Source: an uncultured Bacteroidota bacterium (GTDB lineage Bacteria; Bacteroidota; Bacteroidia; Chitinophagales; Chitinophagaceae). Taken from it: DNA of 33,733 nt. This document shows positions 16,008 through 23,918 of this stretch, piece after piece (the first letter of the stretch is position 1; every line of letters begins with the position of its first letter). The notes beneath the pieces were generated by a model. It searched no databases and was not told where the DNA came from. It saw only the letters and a program-made list of their open reading frames with translations. The stretch spans positions 1 to 33,733 of the forward strand of contig CAJADG010000042.1 of assembly GCA_903938445.1 (NCBI GenBank). The letters run 5' to 3'. The translations under genes were made by a program, and so were the position numbers.

Positions 16008-16796
16008 ATGAAAAAGATGTTGCTTGCCTTTGTATTAACTATCGTTTTGACATTTAGTATTTCACAAGTTGCCAAAGCAATTCCTAGAGAATACTATTTA
16101 ATTCAAATATACCATTGCAGTAGTCAAAAGCAAATTGAGCATATTGATGTTTTTATGAAGTCAACCTATCTGCCGTATTTACATGAAGCGGGTATTGCTA
16201 AGGTTGGCGTTTTTACCCCAATTGATAATGATACAGCTGCTGATAAAAAATTATACGTTTGGATACCGCTAAAAAATATTGATGAAGTAGAATACCTAGA
16301 TCAAAAAATTGAAAAAATTGATCCTATGGGATTTGAAGGGATTATACATTTAGAAAATGCAGATAGTAGCCTTCCTTATAATCGAGTAGAAACTATTTTG
16401 ACGAAAGCTTTTAAAGGACAGCCACAGTACGAGAAAAAAACAAGTCTAGCGAAAGAAAAAGTAGATGAGCGAATTTATGAATATAGAAGTTATGAAAGTG
16501 CAACTGAGGATATGCACTTACGAAAAGTACATATGTTTAACGAAGGAAAAGAAATTGGACTTTTTGCTAGATTAAATTTTAATGCCATTTTTTATTCCAA
16601 GGTAATTGCAGGATCTCGCATGCCTAATTTAATATACATGACAAGCTTTAAAAATAAAGCGGATAGAGATGCACACTGGAAAGCATTTGGCGAAGATGCT
16701 TATTGGAAGAAAATATCAAATGCCCCTGAATATTTAAAGACCGTTTCTAAGGCAGATATTATTTTAATGAAAGCTAAAGATTACGCAGACTTTTAG
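16008..16796 (+). CDS. Exported NIPSNAP family protein
   Basis: A 262-residue protein with a signal peptide at about 1-24 (A-K-A|I). Two tandem dimeric alpha/beta-barrel (ferredoxin-like) modules follow. The first starts R-E-Y-Y-L-I-Q-I-Y-H-C. The second starts R-I-Y-E-Y-R-S-Y-E-S near residue 155 and contains N-L-I-Y-M-T-S-F-K-N-K-A-D-R-D-A-H-W-K-A-F, the recognisable NIPSNAP core (PF07978). The bacterial family has no settled function. In this lineage such proteins are often encoded among secreted sugar-processing genes; here the FucP-like transporter is divergent next to it. The stop overlaps that of the TolC gene on the other strand by 4 bases. Confidence 0.85.
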   Translation: MKKMLLAFVLTIVLTFSISQVAKAIPREYYLIQIYHCSSQKQIEHIDVFMKSTYLPYLHEAGIAKVGVFTPIDNDTAADKKLYVWIPLKNIDEVEYLDQKIEKIDPMGFEGIIHLENADSSLPYNRVETILTKAFKGQPQYEKKTSLAKEKVDERIYEYRSYESATEDMHLRKVHMFNEGKEIGLFARLNFNAIFYSKVIAGSRMPNLIYMTSFKNKADRDAHWKAFGEDAYWKKISNAPEYLKTVSKADIILMKAKDYADF

Positions 16797-18079
16797 TTTA
16801 CAATTGGCGCACCCATGATTTTCAATAATTCAATTTGCGCATTGCATAATTGATATTGATATTGTAATTGGTTCAATAAAGCCTTTTGATAATCAGTATT
16901 CGCATTAGTTACTTCCAATGGAGTAGCCGTACCATTTTTTAATTTAGAGGCACTTAATTTTTGCGCCAATGCAGCTTGTTCAATTTGTGTATTTGCATTT
17001 TTGATTCTGTTCTGATTGCTATTGATATCTATTAAAGCGGCTTGAATATCTTTCTCAGTATCATGTAATAAAGCAGCAACATTGGTTTCACTTAATTCTA
17101 ATCCTTTTTCTTGAATTTTTACCAATTGCTTTATTTTACCTCCATTGAATAATGGAATTGAAATACCTACACCCGCGTTATAGTTAAATTTAGGATCATT
17201 AATTGCAGGCAAATAACCATTTTTATACCCCATGGATGCTTTCGCACCAATAAATGGTTTATCATTTAATTTAGTAATTGCTACATCTGTTTTAGAAATA
17301 CTGATTTTATCTTTTGCAATGGCTAATGTAGGATTATGTTCTATTGCATATTGAAATGCTTCTTCGTAAGTATAATTTTTTGTATTGAAAACTAATTGAC
17401 CCTCTGTTACATTTTCTACACCAGTTGCATATTTCAAAAGATTTAATAATTTTTTCAAATTAGTTTCTACATCAATTTTTCTATTATTTTCATTATCAAT
17501 TTTAGACTGAATAGTTAGTGCATCTAATTGAATAGCGCTTCCGTTAGCCAATTGTGCATCAATTACTTTTTTGTTTTCATTCAATAAAGAAAGTATTTGA
17601 TCTTGAATTTGAATTGCTTTTTGTGCATATACAATCTGGAAATACAATTGACTAATTTGTGAGAACAAACTAGTTTCCAATTGCGCAGCAACATGATGTG
17701 CTGACTGCAATTCTAATTTTGACTTTTCAATATTTGCTTTTAATCTTCCAAAATCAATCAATGCATAAGTTCCATTAACTGCGCTAGATACATTATGAAT
17801 AGGTGCAAATTGAAAAGTGTTTGCTCCAAATGGTACTTCAATTTTTGGTTGCACATAGGCATAGCTTGCATCAAATGTTACATCTGGATATTTATTTAAT
17901 TCTGTTAATTTTAATTTTTGTTCTGCTAATTGAACAGATTGTTCCACCTCTTTAACTTTAGGAAAGTAGGTTACTGACTTTTGTAACAATGATTTTAATT
18001 CATTATTGGTAACAGTTTGCGCGTTAGTAGCAACACCAAACACCGTCAATAAAAAAGTAACAGCAATTAATTTTTTCAT
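16793..18079 (-). CDS. TolC family outer membrane efflux protein
   Basis: A 428-residue outer-membrane factor (PF02321 pair) with a signal peptide at 1-20 (T-N-A|Q). It shows the two structurally repeated halves: long heptad-rich helices with L-x-x-A/Q patterns (about 45-215 and 230-420) and the strand segments between them, such as G-V-G-I-S-I-P-L-F-N-G-G-K in the second half, a typical TolC signature. It would form the trimeric exit duct for the pump encoded just upstream. The start is 13 bases after the EmrB-like stop, so it is the third gene of the efflux operon. It is convergent with the NIPSNAP gene. Confidence 0.92.
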   Translation of the reverse strand: MKKLIAVTFLLTVFGVATNAQTVTNNELKSLLQKSVTYFPKVKEVEQSVQLAEQKLKLTELNKYPDVTFDASYAYVQPKIEVPFGANTFQFAPIHNVSSAVNGTYALIDFGRLKANIEKSKLELQSAHHVAAQLETSLFSQISQLYFQIVYAQKAIQIQDQILSLLNENKKVIDAQLANGSAIQLDALTIQSKIDNENNRKIDVETNLKKLLNLLKYATGVENVTEGQLVFNTKNYTYEEAFQYAIEHNPTLAIAKDKISISKTDVAITKLNDKPFIGAKASMGYKNGYLPAINDPKFNYNAGVGISIPLFNGGKIKQLVKIQEKGLELSETNVAALLHDTEKDIQAALIDINSNQNRIKNANTQIEQAALAQKLSASKLKNGTATPLEVTNANTDYQKALLNQLQYQYQLCNAQIELLKIMGAPIVN

Positions 18080-18092
18080 TTTTATATCTATT

Positions 18093-19667
18093 TTAATGCG
18101 CTTCAGCAGCAGCCTCCATCGCAGCTTTATCTAATTTTTTTCTTGTTCTCAAAAAGAATACCAATGGAATAACTACTAAAAAGAATATTCCAACCAATCT
18201 AAATGTATCTAAATAGGATAAATAATAAGCCTGTCTATCCACCGATAAATCTATTAATTTATAAGCGCCTTGGGTAGCTCCATGAAAATTACCCGTTTTT
18301 GATGCAATTCCCTGTGATACCGCACCTACTCTTTCCTGCCATTGTGCACCATCTGCAGGTAAGTTGGAAATCAAATTGGTTCTGTGTTTAAAATATTGTT
18401 GAGCCACATAATTATTGGCAATTGCAATACCAAATGCACCTCCCAATTGACGAATCATATTATTTAAAGAAATTCCCGAGGCATAATCTCTTGGTTCCAA
18501 CCCTACCACAGCCTGATTGATTAATGGCAACTGACTCATTGAAATACCAAATGCTCTAATTAATAATGGCCAGAAAAAATCCCATTTACCAGCATCAGGT
18601 GGCATGGCTGCACTATAAAATGCATATACAGAGAATAATGTGAAACCTACAATTACAAATGGAATAGGAGTCACTCCTTTACTCATTAATTTACCGATAA
18701 TAGGCATCATAATTACCCCGGCCAATGTTGGAGGCAATAAGGATATACCCGTTTCAAATGCAGTATAACCCATGATTCTTTGTGCTAGTACTGGATAAAC
18801 AAATACCGAGGTATATAAACCAAAGCCTGCCACAAATGTAAAAATGGTGGTGAATGCAAGGTTTCGATTGCCCAACACTCTTAGGTTAACCGCTGGCTGT
18901 TTTATACTTAATTCATACCAAATAAATAGGGCAAGTGTTACAAGGGCAATACCAGAACAATATCTGATGGTTTCGCTTGAAAACCATTCTTCGGACTCTC
19001 CACGCTCTAAAACATATTGTAAACAACCAATTCCGACTGCTAGTAACATAATGCCGGTATAGTCAATTTTGATACTTTTCTTGTTTTTACCTTCTCCCTC
19101 TTTTTTGTCAATAAAAGTAAATGCTAAGAAGGTTGCAATAATTCCAATGGGAATATTGATCATGAAAATCAAAGGCCAACTATGATGTTCAATAATATAG
19201 CCTCCCAAAGTAGGTCCTAATGTTGGTCCAAGTACAATACCCATACCAAACAATCCAGCGGCCATTGGACGCTCTTTAGGTTCAAAAGCATCAAATAAAA
19301 TAGCTTGCGATGTGGAGAGTAATGCTCCACCTCCAATACCTTGAATAAATCTCCATGCAATTAACTCCACCAAACTATCCGATTGCCCACAGAGATAAGA
19401 GGCGACCGTAAAAATGATCATGGAGACGATATAGTAATTTTTTCGGCCAAAGTATTCGGCTAAAAATCCTGTGAGTGGAATAATAATCACGTTCGCAATC
19501 GCATAGGAAGTAATTACCCAACTAATATCTTCAATGCTTACGCCTAAGCTTCCAGAAATATCTGTTAGCGCAACATTAACAATGGAGGTATCAATCAACT
19601 CCATAATGGCAGCTGATACCGTTGTAATTACAATAATTGCTTTTGCGATTCCTTTAGGAGTTGCCAT
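18093..19667 (-). CDS. DHA2 family MFS drug exporter, EmrB-like
   Basis: A 524-residue inner-membrane proton-driven exporter with about 14 hydrophobic segments (DHA2 subfamily). E-L-I-D-T-S-I-V-N-V-A-L near the N terminus is the D1 motif with its membrane Asp; G-I-V-L-G-P-T-L-G-P-T-L-G-G in TM5 is antiporter motif C. The ATG at 19667 is chosen because it comes 4 bases after the membrane-fusion gene stop; an in-frame GTG ten codons upstream would overlap that gene. It would work with the HlyD/EmrA-type adaptor upstream and the TolC protein downstream to push lipophilic compounds across both membranes. The specific substrates are unknown. Confidence 0.92.
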   Translation of the reverse strand: MATPKGIAKAIIVITTVSAAIMELIDTSIVNVALTDISGSLGVSIEDISWVITSYAIANVIIIPLTGFLAEYFGRKNYYIVSMIIFTVASYLCGQSDSLVELIAWRFIQGIGGGALLSTSQAILFDAFEPKERPMAAGLFGMGIVLGPTLGPTLGGYIIEHHSWPLIFMINIPIGIIATFLAFTFIDKKEGEGKNKKSIKIDYTGIMLLAVGIGCLQYVLERGESEEWFSSETIRYCSGIALVTLALFIWYELSIKQPAVNLRVLGNRNLAFTTIFTFVAGFGLYTSVFVYPVLAQRIMGYTAFETGISLLPPTLAGVIMMPIIGKLMSKGVTPIPFVIVGFTLFSVYAFYSAAMPPDAGKWDFFWPLLIRAFGISMSQLPLINQAVVGLEPRDYASGISLNNMIRQLGGAFGIAIANNYVAQQYFKHRTNLISNLPADGAQWQERVGAVSQGIASKTGNFHGATQGAYKLIDLSVDRQAYYLSYLDTFRLVGIFFLVVIPLVFFLRTRKKLDKAAMEAAAEAH

Positions 19668-19671
19668 TAAA

Positions 19672-20709
19672 CTATTTGTCAACGGTGATAAATACACTCA
19701 TACCGGCTCTTAAAGCATTTTTTAAAGCGGCTTGATTGTCTATGGAAATTTTAACAGGGATTCTTTGCGTTACTTTAATAAAGTTACCGCTTGAATTATC
19801 TGGAGGTAATAATGAAAACTTAGCTCCAGTGGCATCACTTAAACTTAAAATAGTTCCTTGAACATTTAAGTCAGGAAATGCATCAATACGAATGTTTACT
19901 TTTTTACCCTCGTGTAAAGATTCTAATTGGCTTTCTTTGAAATTCGCTACAACCCAATAGCTGCTGTCGTTTACGATAGAAAACATAGGTGTTCCAGCTT
20001 GTACAAATTGACCAATATTAATATTCTTTTTGCCAATTTTTCCTGTACTTGGCGTAGTAATTTTGGTGTAAGAAAGTTTTAATTCAGTTTCTTTAATTTT
20101 AGCTTGCTTCATTTGAATGCTCGCATTTGCCTTGTTTAAAGCCTCTCTTAAAACTGCAATTTTATTATTAGCAATCGCTAATTCAGTTTGTGCATTATTC
20201 GCTTCTTGATTTGCGGAAGCAACCTGATATTCGGTTTCGTCTAATTGTTTTTTTGTGATCGCTTGCTCCTTAAATAAGTTTTGATCTCTCATTAAATCAT
20301 TCAAAGCTTTCTTTTGACGAATAGTTCTTAAGTCAATAATGCCTTTATTATTTTTTAAAGATAAAGTAGCGTTTTCTAATTGTGCTTTAGCATTTGCAAC
20401 ATCAGCTGTAGATTGTAATAAATCCGCTTTTTGTTCCTCTAAAATTGCTTGCAACTCTGCGTCATCTAATTCAACAACTAATTGATTTTGTTGTACTGAA
20501 TCATAATCTTTAATAGCAATTGTTTTTACATAACCCGAAGTTCTAGCAATAACTGGCACAATTGAAGTTTCAATTTGCGCATTATCAGTCGTTTCATGGG
20601 TTAACGAAAATGCTACTTTCTTGATTCCAAAATAAAGGGCAACTATTAATAATAGCCCGATAACAATTTTGCGGATTTTAGCTTGTTTTTCCTTTTTTTG
20701 CTGCTCCAT
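19672..20709 (-). CDS. HlyD/EmrA-type membrane fusion protein
   Basis: A 345-residue periplasmic adaptor. A basic N terminus (K-K-E-K-Q-A-K-I-R-K) precedes one membrane anchor at about 13-30. Then comes the first half of the lipoyl domain (T-D-N-A-Q-I-E-T-S-I-V-P-V-I-A-R-T-S-G-Y-V), a long coiled-coil hairpin (about 75-205, rich in A, Q, K and E), the second lipoyl half (T-K-I-T-T-P-S-T-G-K-I-G-K) and a beta-barrel with Y-W-V-V-A-N-F-K-E-S-Q-L, an EmrA signature. It is the first gene of the pump operon and directly precedes the EmrB-like gene. The region upstream holds a -7 element and phased repeats that may be operator sites. Confidence 0.92.
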   Translation of the reverse strand: MEQQKKEKQAKIRKIVIGLLLIVALYFGIKKVAFSLTHETTDNAQIETSIVPVIARTSGYVKTIAIKDYDSVQQNQLVVELDDAELQAILEEQKADLLQSTADVANAKAQLENATLSLKNNKGIIDLRTIRQKKALNDLMRDQNLFKEQAITKKQLDETEYQVASANQEANNAQTELAIANNKIAVLREALNKANASIQMKQAKIKETELKLSYTKITTPSTGKIGKKNINIGQFVQAGTPMFSIVNDSSYWVVANFKESQLESLHEGKKVNIRIDAFPDLNVQGTILSLSDATGAKFSLLPPDNSSGNFIKVTQRIPVKISIDNQAALKNALRAGMSVFITVDK

Positions 20710-20735
20710 CTGTATATTTTATGATGATATGTTTA

Positions 20736-20781
20736 AATTAAAGTGCAAATTTATATAATTAAAGTTCAAGGTGCGTTCAAA
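20736..20781 (-). promoter_or_regulatory. Efflux operon promoter with phased TTGAAC/TTGCAC boxes
   Basis: The minus-strand -7 element TAAATTTG (20753-20746) matches TAnnTTTG exactly, with a leader of about 30 bases to the ATG at 20709. Around it are three same-orientation boxes: TTGAAC at 20780-20775, TTGAAC at 20769-20764 and TTGCAC at 20748-20743, with offsets of 11 and 21 bases, that is one and two helical turns. The lower two lie in a longer direct repeat, AATTAAAGT(G/T)CAA on the plus strand (20736-20748 and 20757-20769, 12 of 13 identical). No TTTG sits at the normal 19-base spacing, which would suit an activator-dependent promoter. The rest of the gap to the kinase stop shows nothing further. 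Confidence 0.45.
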
Positions 20782-20878
20782 TTAATAAAAGCTTAATCTT
20801 TTATTAGTTTTAGCCAATCAAAATAACAAATGGGGGCGATTTTTGTTTAAATAAATACTAATTGGGCTTAATTAAGGC

Positions 20879-22240
20879 TTAAATCGGAAAAACAAGAATG
20901 AACTCATTTAAATTATCTCCAACCGATTGATATTGAATGGTTGCTTTTTGAATATGTAGGATTCTCTCTACGATGCGCAAGCCCAGTCCAAAACCAGAGA
21001 TTCCATCAGCATTTTGGCCACGCATAAAAGGTTCAAATAACCGCTTCTGGTCCTCGACACTAATGGTTTTGCCACTATTTAATACATGACAATGAATTGT
21101 AGTTTCCTTTTGGATTATTTTTATATGAACCTCCTTATTATCACTATAACTATACGCATTTTTAATAAGGTTAATAAATACGATTTCTAAAAGTGATTTA
21201 GTGCCTCTGAGTTCTATAATATCATCCTGTTCATTTTCGATTTCAATATCAAAATAAACTTTACAATCAGGATAAATGGTATTTATTTTTTCAATGCAAT
21301 CATAAATTATTTCATCCAATCGATTTAATTCTTCATTGCTTGGAATGGTCTTATCATTTTTTGAAAGAATAAGTAAAGAATGTATGAGTTCTGAAATTTG
21401 ACTTGCATCCGAAACTAGTTTTTGCAAAAATATTTTATCAGCTTGTGAAGTTAAAGGGTCATTGATTTTATTTTCAAGTTGCACAATAATACGAGCAATA
21501 GGAGTTCGTAATTCATGGGAAGCATTTGCTGTAAATTCAGATTGATGTTGCAAGGACTCGTCAATTCTTTTTAACATCAAATTAAATTCTTGTGCTAAAA
21601 TTAATAATTCAGTATTGTTTGATTTAACCTGAATCAATTCACCTAAATTATTTTCGTTGATGGATTTTATTTTAGAAAGAAATTGTTCTAAAGGTTTTAA
21701 TAATCTAGCAACAGTAGTTCTTGTTAAGAACCAGGCAAGTAGTGTAAAAAATAAAAAGGAGAAGAACAAAACGTAGATTAAGTAATTCAATTTACGAAAG
21801 CCAGCATTATCAACGGCTGAGACCATAGTATAATAGTCTTCATTTTTATATTTATACAAAATGCCAAATGTTTCAGTATCACCTCTTCGTTTAAAAAATT
21901 CTTTTTTATTTGCTAAATTTTTTAATTCATCAGCTTCCCATTTATAAGCTGTATCATATAAGCTTGAGTATATTAATTTAAACTCTTTATTAAAAACTAA
22001 GGTTTTTTCATCAATAAGATTATCTGCTTTTTGCTTGTCTATATTTTTTATAATACTTTGATCGCCTTGCTTAATCTCAATCAATAATTCAATTGTTGAA
22101 ATTGCTTTTTGTCTTAATCTATCTTGAAACTCCTCCGCTCTGAATTCAGAAAATAATAATATTACAGATGCTGCCATTACAAGGTAAAGCACCAAAAATA
22201 AATTGGTTACAAAAATGGAAATTCTTGTTTTTAAGGTCAT
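20879..22240 (-). CDS. Sensor histidine kinase of an OmpR-type two-component system
   Basis: A 453-residue membrane kinase. TM1 is at about 8-30 and TM2 at about 152-173, enclosing a periplasmic sensor domain of some 120 residues that I cannot assign. A HAMP linker follows (R-L-L-K-P-L-E-Q-F...). The phosphoacceptor is His242 in F-T-A-N-A-S-H-E-L-R-T-P. The ATPase domain shows the N box (N-L-I-K-N-A, Asn361) and G-F-G-L-G-L-R-I-V near the C terminus. It overlaps the response regulator gene by 4 bases, indicating translational coupling. The multidrug efflux operon follows on the same strand after 169 bases. Its signal is unknown. Confidence 0.93.
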   Translation of the reverse strand: MTLKTRISIFVTNLFLVLYLVMAASVILLFSEFRAEEFQDRLRQKAISTIELLIEIKQGDQSIIKNIDKQKADNLIDEKTLVFNKEFKLIYSSLYDTAYKWEADELKNLANKKEFFKRRGDTETFGILYKYKNEDYYTMVSAVDNAGFRKLNYLIYVLFFSFLFFTLLAWFLTRTTVARLLKPLEQFLSKIKSINENNLGELIQVKSNNTELLILAQEFNLMLKRIDESLQHQSEFTANASHELRTPIARIIVQLENKINDPLTSQADKIFLQKLVSDASQISELIHSLLILSKNDKTIPSNEELNRLDEIIYDCIEKINTIYPDCKVYFDIEIENEQDDIIELRGTKSLLEIVFINLIKNAYSYSDNKEVHIKIIQKETTIHCHVLNSGKTISVEDQKRLFEPFMRGQNADGISGFGLGLRIVERILHIQKATIQYQSVGDNLNEFILVFPI

Positions 22241-22914
22241 TTATCTTCTTTTAAAAAATAACCGTAACCTACTTTAGTATGAATTAATTTTACATCACTG
22301 TTTTTGTCAATTTTCTTTCTAAGAGAATTGATATAAACCTCGATAGTATTTTGATTCGTAATTACTTGATAATCCCATAATTTTTCACTGATTGTATTTT
22401 TAGATACAATTCTGCCATTTGCCTGCGCCAATATGGATAATAATTTGAACTCTTTTGGAGTTAAAATAACTTCCACACCTGCTCTAAAAACCTTCATCTC
22501 TGCATTTGAAATTACCAAATCAGCAACGGTGATATCAGCCTCCAATTGTTCTGGTTGCTTTCTTTTTAATAAGGCATTTACCCTTGCATAAAGCTCCTCA
22601 AAGTGAAATGGTTTAATTAGATAATCATCTGCTCCTTTATTAAAAGCAGCTAGCTTATCTGTAATTTCTCCAAATGCAGTAAGCATTAATATGGGTATTT
22701 TGCTGTCTAAATTTCTTATTGCAGCACAGACTTCAATTCCTTTTTTCCCAGGTACATTAATATCCAAAATCGCAATATCAAATGCATCTTTCTTATAGAT
22801 TTTTTCCACTAAATCTCCATTAGGCACAGAGAGACAGGTACTGTTTTTGGAAATAAAGTATTTTTCTATTTCAGCTGATAATGTAGCATCATCCTCTAAT
22901 AAAAGTATTTTCAT
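22237..22914 (-). CDS. OmpR/PhoB family response regulator
   Basis: A 225-residue regulator with an N-terminal receiver domain: acidic pocket E7-D8-D9, phosphoacceptor Asp51 in A-I-L-D-I-N-V-P-G, Thr79 in M-L-T-A-F-G and Lys101 in L-I-K-P-F. A short linker leads to a winged-helix DNA-binding domain (about residues 125-222) ending N-T-I-E-V-Y-I-N-S-L-R-K-K-I-D and G-Y-G-Y-F-L, typical of the OmpR/PhoB output domain. Such regulators bind tandem direct repeats with about 11-base spacing. It is the first gene of the pair with the kinase. The phased boxes upstream of the efflux genes are a candidate target (inference). Confidence 0.95.
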   Translation of the reverse strand: MKILLLEDDATLSAEIEKYFISKNSTCLSVPNGDLVEKIYKKDAFDIAILDINVPGKKGIEVCAAIRNLDSKIPILMLTAFGEITDKLAAFNKGADDYLIKPFHFEELYARVNALLKRKQPEQLEADITVADLVISNAEMKVFRAGVEVILTPKEFKLLSILAQANGRIVSKNTISEKLWDYQVITNQNTIEVYINSLRKKIDKNSDVKLIHTKVGYGYFLKEDK

Positions 22915-22930
22915 ATTAATAAGCTTATGC

Positions 22931-22938
22931 CAAAGTTA
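22931..22938 (-). promoter_or_regulatory. Probable -7 element of the two-component operon
   Basis: On the minus strand this reads TAACTTTG, an exact TAnnTTTG match, leaving a leader of about a dozen bases before the ATG at 22914. The -33 position 19 bases upstream reads CGAA, so only the -7 half is convincing. Confidence 0.45.
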
Positions 22939-22986
22939 CTAATATTGAAATGAGTTTTTCGTACTGAAATAAAAAATATTGTCATG

Positions 22987-23880
22987 TTAGCTCCATAAAA
23001 ATATACTGCTTAAGATTACCTTAATAATCATTAAACCATCTATTAAAAGAATATTATAGAATATAGATTGTACACTCATAATTAATTTAGACACCCAATA
23101 AACCAAGGCCAATAATAATAAGTGCGGTAATATATTAAAGGATGATTCATTCAAAAACTGAATTTCAATCAAAGCTAAAATAAAGCTTAATATTAATAGA
23201 GGTAGTATAATTCTTGTGCGGATTTTGTCTTTACCTATTTTTACCGCAATCGTATTTACAAGCTCTTGTTGGTCTCTATTAATGTCTTTTATATCAAATA
23301 ATACGGCTAATATAAATATGAATAAAAATATTTGGATGAAATGAAACCAAAATGGAATTTTTGCTGCTATTAAATTAAATTTACCCGATAACCAAACAGG
23401 TATAACACAGGTTGCAATTGCCCAGACCCAAGCAATACTGATACTTTTAAGATACCCTGAAGTTCTTATTATATTTTTCTTATTGGATACAATCGTTGGC
23501 AAATAATAAAAAAAACAAAAAAATAAGGTTACCAATATTAAAACCCAAAACAAAATATTTGAACTAATTAACAAATCAAATATTTTACAATTAAAAATTG
23601 CAATATAAATACCAATAAGGGTATAAATAATCTGTCTTGTGTATATATACTTTTTATATTTTAGATACCAAGAGCTTCGTTCATTATAAATTCCCTCTTT
23701 TCTATCTAAAAGATACGCATGTGTATAATATATTACAGTTGATATATGAATCAGGAGCAATGCATTTATAGATGGCATAACATGCAGCAGCTTTAATGAA
23801 GACTCTATAGCTAAGCATACTGCACAAATTCCATAAAATTGATTACTCCAAAAAAGAAGTCCTTTCCAATTTATTTTCAC
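22987..23880 (-). CDS. UbiA-like polytopic membrane protein
   Basis: A 297-residue protein with about 8-9 hydrophobic segments. The segment D-I-K-D-I-N-R-D at 196-203, followed by Q-Q-E-L-V-N-T-I-A-V-K-I-G, matches the second Asp-rich motif of UbiA prenyltransferases (D-x-x-D-x-x-x-D...T-x-A-x-x-x-G). The first Asp-rich motif, expected near residues 52-62, is degenerate: Y-Y-T-H-A-Y-L-L-D-R-K-E-G keeps only Asp59. It may therefore be a divergent prenyltransferase or an inactive relative. It lies 38 bases downstream of the serine hydrolase gene on the same strand, at the end of the ATP-grasp cluster, and 72 bases upstream of the response regulator gene. Family membership is fairly likely; activity is uncertain. 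Confidence 0.65.
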   Translation of the reverse strand: MKINWKGLLFWSNQFYGICAVCLAIESSLKLLHVMPSINALLLIHISTVIYYTHAYLLDRKEGIYNERSSWYLKYKKYIYTRQIIYTLIGIYIAIFNCKIFDLLISSNILFWVLILVTLFFCFFYYLPTIVSNKKNIIRTSGYLKSISIAWVWAIATCVIPVWLSGKFNLIAAKIPFWFHFIQIFLFIFILAVLFDIKDINRDQQELVNTIAVKIGKDKIRTRIILPLLILSFILALIEIQFLNESSFNILPHLLLLALVYWVSKLIMSVQSIFYNILLIDGLMIIKVILSSIFLWS

Positions 23881-23918
23881 TTAAGGATAATTCAACTATT
23901 TTAATATTTGATTGAACC

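Noticed and set aside
19668-19697. GTG start ten codons upstream for the EmrB-like protein
   Set aside because: It overlaps the end of the membrane fusion gene and adds residues not typical of the family. The ATG at 19667 has normal operon spacing.
22943-22970. Repeat TATTGAAAT / TACTGAAAT upstream of the response regulator
   Set aside because: The 19-base offset is not a whole number of helical turns, and the words do not match the phased boxes at the efflux promoter, so autoregulation by the same motif is not supported.
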